DNA from: Candidatus Poseidoniaceae archaeon
GTDB taxonomy: Archaea > Thermoplasmatota > Poseidoniia > Poseidoniales > Poseidoniaceae
DNA: 15,908 nt
Assembly (NCBI GenBank): GCA_022452125.1
Contig: JAKURJ010000025.1
Coordinates: 1-15,908 of the forward strand
Direction: 5' to 3'
Positions 7,083 to 12,900 of this stretch are shown here, piece after piece. Every line of letters starts with the position of its first letter. Position 1 is the first letter of the stretch. Both the position numbers and the translations under genes were made by a program. The notes beneath the pieces are model-generated. The model was not told where the DNA came from. It saw nothing but the letters and a program-made list of their open reading frames with translations, and made no database searches.

Positions 7083-7224
7083 TTCGGGATGCTTATGGAC
7101 ACGAGGCCAGAGGGGCTCGGTGTCAATGGAGCGGGTATAAAATTCCGCTCGTTGTCACTGGGAGGAGTTCGCGGTAAGGTCAGGACGACCTTAAACGAGA
7201 ACCAGGTCTCATTCTAATCCCGAA
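7083..7224 (+). ncRNA. Candidate structured non-coding RNA or 5' leader (unrecognised family)
   Basis: About 140 bases in a 238-bp gap fold into a closed multi-branch structure, read by eye. The closing stem is TTCGGGAT (7083-7090) with ATCCCGAA (7217-7224), 8 bp perfect. Hairpin A is 7098-7124 (GACA+CGAG with CTCG+TGTC, one bulged G, loop AGAG). Hairpin B is 7129-7150 (GAGCGG/CCGCTC, 10-nt loop). Hairpin C is 7158-7205 (CTGG/CCAG and GTTC/GAAC, which share C7202, capped by TAAGGTC/GACCTTA with loop AGGAC). No RNase P, SRP, 5S, tRNA or known archaeal riboswitch consensus was recognised. It ends 23 nt before the next start codon, so it could be a leader element of that gene or an independent RNA. 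Strand is assigned from the neighbours, since stems alone do not decide it. Confidence 0.5.
7136..7142 (+). promoter_or_regulatory. TATA box-like TATAAAA inside an inverted repeat
   Basis: TATAAAA lies in the loop between the perfect arms GAGCGG (7129-7134) and CCGCTC (7145-7150). The dyad extends imperfectly outward (GTG.CAA / TTG.CAC). As a promoter it would start a transcript near 7165 and give the gene at 7248 a leader of about 80 nt. The flanking dyad could then be an operator for a dimeric repressor. This competes with the RNA-hairpin reading of the same bases. Confidence 0.35.
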
Positions 7225-7247
7225 ATGGACATTCTCTTGACATCCGT

Positions 7248-8609
7248 TTGGATGCTATCAAAAGAGTCCAACACCATGACACTACTCTTGTACCGGGATG
7301 GCTCGCAGTCGTCGGTTTAATTTTCATCTGGGTGGCTTGGAGAGGTGTTACTGGGAAACTCCAAGCTCTTCTGGGAGCGGCTGGCTTGGTACTTTCAGCA
7401 GCCCATTACATCACGAAGCAACCGACTCTAATTATCGATACAAATGCAGAAGATTGCCACGTAGTATACGGAGCAGATCTGACAATTATGCGATTATGTG
7501 CATTGATTCAGCGTATCCAAAATGGCATGACTTTGGAGGAAGCTAAAGCAAGCGTGGATAACATGGTTAGCGATTCTGACTATCCTCGCTCAATCGATAG
7601 CGATGGATTAGAAGCGATTCCAGAACCGGTAGAAGTATTCCCTTCTGCGGTAATTTCTCACTTCATTGATTCAATGGATGAGGAAGAAGCATTCGATGCT
7701 GAAATCATTAGTCCAGCGATTGCTATTGATGACTTGGACATACCAATTTGGGAAGATGAGCCTGAGCTCGAATCACAAATGGAGCCACAGATTTCAGAAG
7801 GACTTCTAGCTCGTTCAAAGTCCAACTTATTCACTCAAAGAAACCAAGTCATGCAAAACGGCTGGCAACAACCGGTGAATCAGCCAGCCTACAATCAAGT
7901 TCACAGGACTTCCCCAACAGGCCTTCCATCTTACGAAATGATTCACCAGCATAATACGCAGCCTGCTTACTCAAACCCGTTACCCCAACAACCTACGCCG
8001 CCGCCAACCGAATTTTTGCCTTCATTTGTTGGAGCAAGTGGCGTCCACGTGCCAAACGCAGGGCCAGAATCATTCTCATCTCCAGATACCCCATTGCAGC
8101 CAGTTGTTGAAGAAGATCAACCCTCTCTTGTGGCGTCTGCTCGTAGAGAGGTTCCACTCGAAGCCGAAATCATTCCTGAGGAGATCAAATCTCCAAGAGA
8201 CCTTTATCCTAACATGACTAAGCTGGTCGCTAAACCTAAAAATCGTCGAATAAAGGTTCGTAAAAATAGCACTAGAGCGCTACGCGGTAGGTCGGTAATT
8301 GCTGAATTAATCAGTCCAACAATTGGCAGGGCTAGTAAAATATCGAAGAGGTTTTTGCGAAAGCGACCAAAGGGCCGTACTGCTGATGCCATCCGTTTAC
8401 AGGCTGAAAATAGCCGTCAATCTCAAGTCGCAGAATCCATTCAAAACCTAGCGAAGAGCAATGGGGGCGACGTCAGTGATGATGAAGTTGACAGAATGAT
8501 GGAACACATCAGTCCGAAACCAGAGATTCCTTCTAGTTTCAAAGACCTAGTTAGTTCAGATACTAAGAGTCCAGAAGATGTAGCATCAATTCCGAGAATT
8601 GATGATTGA
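7248..8609 (+). CDS. Hypothetical membrane-anchored protein with long disordered region
   Basis: I do not recognise this 453-residue protein. Residues about 15-31 and 38-54 are two closely spaced hydrophobic helices (PGWLAVVGLIFIWVAW; ALLGAAGLVLSAAHY). A short folded-looking segment follows (TLIIDTNAEDCHVV...LCALIQRIQNG, about 60-95), reminiscent of small membrane proteins where two helices precede a beta-alpha unit. Residues about 110-180 are acidic. Residues 195-290 are Gln/Pro/Asn-rich and probably disordered. Residues about 325-375 are strongly basic (KPKNRRIKVRKNSTRALRGR; SKRFLRKRPKGR), and the C-terminus is acidic again. The basic patch could bind nucleic acid or lipid head groups; this is inference. 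The start is TTG at 7248, the only plausible in-frame start after a stop at 7215-7217; no clear ribosome-binding site is visible. The stop codon abuts the convergent thioesterase stop. Confidence 0.75.
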   Translation: MDAIKRVQHHDTTLVPGWLAVVGLIFIWVAWRGVTGKLQALLGAAGLVLSAAHYITKQPTLIIDTNAEDCHVVYGADLTIMRLCALIQRIQNGMTLEEAKASVDNMVSDSDYPRSIDSDGLEAIPEPVEVFPSAVISHFIDSMDEEEAFDAEIISPAIAIDDLDIPIWEDEPELESQMEPQISEGLLARSKSNLFTQRNQVMQNGWQQPVNQPAYNQVHRTSPTGLPSYEMIHQHNTQPAYSNPLPQQPTPPPTEFLPSFVGASGVHVPNAGPESFSSPDTPLQPVVEEDQPSLVASARREVPLEAEIIPEEIKSPRDLYPNMTKLVAKPKNRRIKVRKNSTRALRGRSVIAELISPTIGRASKISKRFLRKRPKGRTADAIRLQAENSRQSQVAESIQNLAKSNGGDVSDDEVDRMMEHISPKPEIPSSFKDLVSSDTKSPEDVASIPRIDD

Positions 8610-9071
8610 TCACTTGTTTTTTCTGGAAAGCATGTGCTCTCTAATTCCCTTCGCAGTCTCCCAATCAGCCTTTTCTTCATCCGTTTCAGCGCTGAATTGA
8701 GGGATTGGAATGGGGCGCATCATTGAGTCGATTGCAATCATGAAGAAATAACCTTGACAAATTTCAGTCTTTGTCCAATCAGATTTGCTCATTGCCCAAG
8801 CTGTTACCTTCGCACAAGCGGTTCTGTTTGAAGTGAAAACAATTTTTCCAGTTACTTCGATTAAATCTCCTTGTCTTGCTGGTGCCTTGAATTCTAAAGT
8901 ATCGATAGAAATCGTTACGAATTCTCTGTGTGCGAATTTCGCACATACGATGCCTGCAGCCTTATCCATCAGGGATAGTAGTCGACCACCAAACAATGTG
9001 TTGTATGAATTGGTATCCTGGGGAAAGACTTCCTCAATCAGGGTTACAGGTTCTGTACTATACGGTTCCAT
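8610..9071 (-). CDS. Acyl-CoA thioesterase, hotdog fold (YciA/ACOT type)
   Basis: Hydrolyses acyl-CoA to free acid and CoA. The 153-residue product has the family signature DTNSYNTLFGGRLLSLMDKAA (conserved Asn/Thr, FGG and the Asp of the LMD helix), then FVTISIDTLEFKAPARQGD, whose GD turn is typical, and a final beta strand KVTAW. Length and motif order match single-hotdog ACOT proteins, which act as hexamers made of dimers. Acyl specificity cannot be read from the sequence. The ATG at 9071 is fixed because an in-frame stop lies two codons upstream. No Shine-Dalgarno is properly spaced; GGAG lies about 25 nt upstream. A short leader from the shared TATA-like element near 9120-9131 is likely. 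Convergent and abutting with the 7248 gene. Confidence 0.88.
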   Translation of the reverse strand: MEPYSTEPVTLIEEVFPQDTNSYNTLFGGRLLSLMDKAAGIVCAKFAHREFVTISIDTLEFKAPARQGDLIEVTGKIVFTSNRTACAKVTAWAMSKSDWTKTEICQGYFFMIAIDSMMRPIPIPQFSAETDEEKADWETAKGIREHMLSRKNK

Positions 9072-9118
9072 TGGTTACTGCTGTTGGCATCAACTCCTTG
9101 AATCCATGTACTAATTCC

Positions 9119-9131
9119 CCATATTATGCTA
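9119..9131. promoter_or_regulatory. Shared TATA-like element of a divergent gene pair
   Basis: CATATTATGCTA lies in the 67-95 bp gap between the divergent thioesterase and ThiI-like genes. Because TATTAT/ATAATA is readable on both strands, it could direct transcription both ways: to about 9100 on the minus strand (leader about 30 nt) and about 9148 on the plus strand. The latter would favour the internal ATG at 9166 of the ThiI-like gene. No second A/T-rich box was seen in this gap. Confidence 0.35.
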
Positions 9132-9138
9132 AGATTTG

Positions 9139-9831
9139 ATGAGGTATAGGATTCGCCACCCAACTATGGCCGGCGTTTGTGTCGCTCTAGTAAGCGGGGG
9201 TATTGACTCCCCAATTGCTGTAGCGCGCATGCTAATGCAAGGTTGGAAAATATTCCCTGTTCATGCATCTCAGGAACCAATAACGGGTCCGGAAGCAGAA
9301 CAGAAAACTATCGCATTACTCCGATATTTGTTAGAGAGCGAAGGTAAGCTTGGAAAACTTGCTAGAGAAAATTTAGACCGCGACTTGATTGTAGTTCCTG
9401 TTGCCGAAAAACTCGCTCTGTTTACCGAGAAGTGGAACCATACTGAATATTTCATTCACATGAAACGATTGTACAATTCTATCGCTACAATCAGGGGAGA
9501 GGAAATTGATGCAACCCATTTACTCACTGGCGAAAACTTAGGGCAAGTATCTAGTCAAACTTTAGGCAATTTAGGAGGGGTCGAAATAGCCAGTTCGCTT
9601 CTTCCATTACGTCCTCTTTTGGCATTTGATAAGGTTACGATTATGTCAATGGCTAGGAATATTGGTACATTGGAAATCAGTGAAGGGCCAGAAGTTTGTG
9701 ACGCACTAGGTCCAAGTAAGCCGAGCACGGTTGCAAACAAGGAATGGTTAGAACGCTCTGAAGAGAGAGTTGGTGGCTTGCAGCACATCGCTTCTGACTG
9801 TTATTCTAAGTTGAGAGTCGTGAAACTTTGA
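9139..9831 (+). CDS. ThiI-like PP-loop sulfurtransferase domain protein (no THUMP domain)
   Basis: ThiI adenylates U8 of tRNA and transfers sulfur to make 4-thiouridine, and takes part in thiamine thiazole synthesis in some organisms. The 230-residue product contains the PP-loop VSGGIDSP (residues 18-25 from the ATG at 9139), the ThiI signature TGENLGQVSSQTLGNL, LLPLRPLLAFDK and IGTLEIS, and a Cys187 in GPEVCDALGPSKP, at the place of the AANH-domain cysteine (Cys344 of E. coli ThiI). A second Cys221 near the C-terminus might be its redox partner. The N-terminal ferredoxin-like and THUMP domains of ThiI, which bind tRNA, and the bacterial rhodanese domain are missing, so it is the catalytic domain alone. 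Start is uncertain: ATG 9139, a TTG at 9136, or ATG 9166 just before the PP-loop strand (221 aa). Followed by a strong G/C hairpin. Confidence 0.82.
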   Translation: MRYRIRHPTMAGVCVALVSGGIDSPIAVARMLMQGWKIFPVHASQEPITGPEAEQKTIALLRYLLESEGKLGKLARENLDRDLIVVPVAEKLALFTEKWNHTEYFIHMKRLYNSIATIRGEEIDATHLLTGENLGQVSSQTLGNLGGVEIASSLLPLRPLLAFDKVTIMSMARNIGTLEISEGPEVCDALGPSKPSTVANKEWLERSEERVGGLQHIASDCYSKLRVVKL

Positions 9832-9838
9832 CATCAAA

Positions 9839-9866
9839 CGGGTCCCCCCCTAAAGGGGGGAACCCG
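9839..9866 (+). terminator. Strong G/C hairpin after the ThiI-like gene
   Basis: CGGGT (9839-9843) pairs with ACCCG (9862-9866) and CCCCCC (9845-9850) pairs with GGGGGG (9855-9860) around the loop TAAA, with one C/A mismatch. It starts 8 nt after the stop codon at 9831 and lies before the promoter of the surface-protein gene. No U-run follows. It probably separates two transcripts, as a 3'-end or processing signal. Confidence 0.6.
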
Positions 9867-9888
9867 AATAGACACTTCCCCGTCGGTC

Positions 9889-9895
9889 TTTTATG
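9889..9895 (+). promoter_or_regulatory. TATA-like element of the giant surface-protein gene
   Basis: TTTTATG lies about 36-42 nt upstream of the ATG at 9931, giving a predicted start site near 9917 and a leader of about 14 nt. It lies between the upstream G/C hairpin and the ribosome-binding site GGGTGG (9921-9926). Confidence 0.5.
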
Positions 9896-9907
9896 CCCGA
9901 TTTGATT

Positions 9908-9930
9908 GGGGCAGGAAAGAGGGTGGCCCC
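9908..9930 (+). promoter_or_regulatory. Inverted repeat enclosing the ribosome-binding site
   Basis: GGGGC (9908-9912) and GCCCC (9926-9930) can form a 5-bp stem with a 13-nt loop that contains most of the Shine-Dalgarno-like GGGTGG (9921-9926). The start codon follows immediately. If the transcript begins upstream of 9908 this could tune translation. If it begins near 9917, as the TATA element suggests, the left arm would not be in the RNA. Confidence 0.3.
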
Positions 9931-12900
9931 ATGACAGACAAAAAGAGTGCAATTACCGCTTTGGTTTTCACAGGTATTATGCTGATTGCGCCTATCGCAG
10001 GCGCAGAAAATGTTACTACGTTTAGCGGCGGAGATAGCGAAGTAACCGTTGAAGTTAGAGACGGACCTGACTACACAAACATCGTAGATGGAACCGTGAC
10101 AATACCTTCAGGTGACACGGTTACAAGCGCATCAGCGAAAGTTTCCACAGGTATGCCTACCCATGAAACATACACAACAATCAATTCTGAAACATCTCAA
10201 TATGTTTGGGATCCGGTCTACAACAATCAGCAAACCGAGTTCTCAACCCTAGCGGACTTCACATACCATGAAGACACAATAAGTCTAGTCAGCGGTGGTT
10301 TCTCCACCGACTTCGAGAGAACAGGCTCTGGATTCGTGGATATTTCACAACCAGTCGCAGATGGCACTGGTTGGCAGCACGGCACCCTCGCTGATGGATT
10401 TGTTCTGAATGAAAACTGTAACACTGGAAATGATTGCTGGGGTACAAATATGTACGATTTCGACAATGATTACACCACTGATGACCAAGGCTCAGGGTTC
10501 TCCTACAGCATGATAACTCCAGAAATGGAAGTCGCCCCGGGGTCATTCATCGCTCGCTTCTCGAGTTGGCACGGAATGCACTGGTCTCAAACCAACCCTG
10601 GTGCTAATCCAACCAACACTTACTACGACTGTGGATATGTAATGGTAAGGAACTCATCCTCTCCTTCATTCCCTCCGCCCGAAGTAGGTTGGAGCCACAT
10701 TCCATTCGATATGACCAACTCAACTGGAGTTAGCTACGCAAACGGACTGTATCCAATCGGTAGCGGAAACGGAAAGATTCAGAATTGTGACAGCCTTACT
10801 GGCACAGACTACGCACTTGGTGGAGAATCAACCCACCCTACTCAGAATCCTAACGGATGGTCAACGCTAGCAGTTAACTTGAATGAGCACATCCACAAGT
10901 ACGTCCAACTAAAGTTCGTCATGAGTCACAACAACGGTGCAGGAGTGCCACAAAATACAACCATGCCTGGTTGGTTTATCGATGACTTCCGCCTTGGAGA
11001 TCCATTGCCTCAGTCCGGCTCAATGACCGTCAAGGGATTCACGCCCAAGCAATCTCCTAACCCAGGATTCCCTGACGGCTACGGAGTTCTAACCCTGGAA
11101 CAAGAAACAACTCCAACAAACTCACTAACCGTTTCAGTTCTGCGTGCGGGAACAACTGAAATCGCACTAGACAGAGACGGAAACCAAATGACTGGTTTGG
11201 TAGGTCCAATCATCGAATTATGGGGCGTTGATGCTTCAGAATATCCAGTTATCGACCTCCGTTTCGATTTCGATACAGGAAAGTATAGGTTATCCACAGC
11301 AGTATTGCACGGATTGAGCATAGGTACTAGAATCGGTACTGGAATGAACGATACTGATGTTGTTCAAAGCCCGATGATATCCAATGGTGTGTGGCAATCT
11401 CCTGGTGGAGATATTCCGCTATTCTACAATCCAACGATTGCGGATAACCGATTCACTCCGACCCTGTATACTTCAAAATTCTCTCAGTCTATTGTGGGTG
11501 TAACACCGGTAGTAGTGGATGATTGTATGGAATCTCCAAAGATTGAAGTTATTCTTAGAGACAACACCAACCACAACTTGACAGTAGGCCAGAAATGGAT
11601 TCCTACAGATCCGATTTTCGGATTCTCATCCATTATTTCTTACAGCAACACATGTGGCTTGTCTGAACTATGGTTCGACCTAGAATTTGGCCACAGCGCA
11701 ACTGGCGTATCTATCGATATCGCAAACGATGGAGACATTGAATGGGCAATGGATGAACCAGCATTCGGTGCATTCGGTCGCCAAACCGAATTCTGGGCTG
11801 GTTCATCACTAGGCGTCAATTACGCAATGGATGCAGCCACAATTACTCTGAATACAAACGGTGAGGCAACCGGTGGTGGCTTCATGCTACCTATCGGTGC
11901 AGACGTCAAAGTAGCTGACGTCATTATGTCAGACAATACTGCTGGTGACTTTGATTTGTCATTAACTGCAAGCGGTCAAGAAGTTTCATTGGGAACCGTA
12001 CCTAATCAATCCGTGATTGCACATGAGACAATGTTCCCGATGTTTGCATTCAAGGATGCGATTGTATCATTGATGAACAATCCACTTCTGCAAGCTTCAC
12101 ACATTGATGAATATGGAAACGAATGGGCCACATTCCGCTTCTCGGTTTCAAATCAAAATGCAGCTAGTGGGACTCATGTCAAGGTAAGTGACCTGGACAT
12201 CATCTATGATTGGGAAACATCTCTTGGTGGTTCCAGTAATTTCGATAGAGAATTGAATCAAGGTATCGCTCTCGGAACAGGTGCTCAAGTCGACGTACCA
12301 TTGGCAGTTTCAGCACATTCCGGCGGAGGTGTGATGCTTTCTGACCTATCGATCACCACTGCAACAGGTTACGATTCAACTCTAAGTCTAACGGGTAGTC
12401 CTGAAGGACTGTATCCAAATGGTGACATCATTGAAGCTGTTTCAACCCACAGTGTTTCTCAATCAACAGGTGCGGCTTTCGCAGAATCCAGACTAAGAAT
12501 GGAATCTTCAAGCGGAGTTGTCGAACTGGCATTCTCTGAATTATCACTGTTCACTGAAGCACACGACCCAGATAACTTGGTCACAATGGAGTCTTCGTCA
12601 TACAACTGGGCTGGAGATGAAATTACGGTAACATGGAGATTCAGAATTAACACTGCATGGGAAGACACAGCAGAATTGCGTCTGTACGCAAGCCTTGTTG
12701 CAGATAACGGAGTCAATGGACTTCCTGGCGCTATCGTTCTGGCACCTGCTAATGGAAACGCAATTGAGAACGATGCAATGGTCTCAGCATTCGAGTTGAG
12801 AAACAATGCAGGAGACGTACAAAACCTAGCATCTGCAAGTTCTAACCAGAACATCAACTTAGTTGGCAGCATCAGACTCGAAGGACTGGATGTTGCTCCA

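Noticed and set aside
7083..7224. RNase P RNA, SRP RNA or 5S rRNA.
   Set aside because: The RNase P core GAGGAAAGUC, the SRP domain IV loop and 5S conserved segments are all absent, and the length does not fit RNase P or SRP.
7225..7317. ATG at 7225 as the start of the gene after the RNA candidate.
   Set aside because: That frame ends at TAA near 7320 and is not the frame of the long downstream protein.
12459..12872. Minus-strand 137-codon frame inside the surface-protein gene.
   Set aside because: Antisense shadow; the plus-strand frame is continuous from signal peptide to transmembrane helix.
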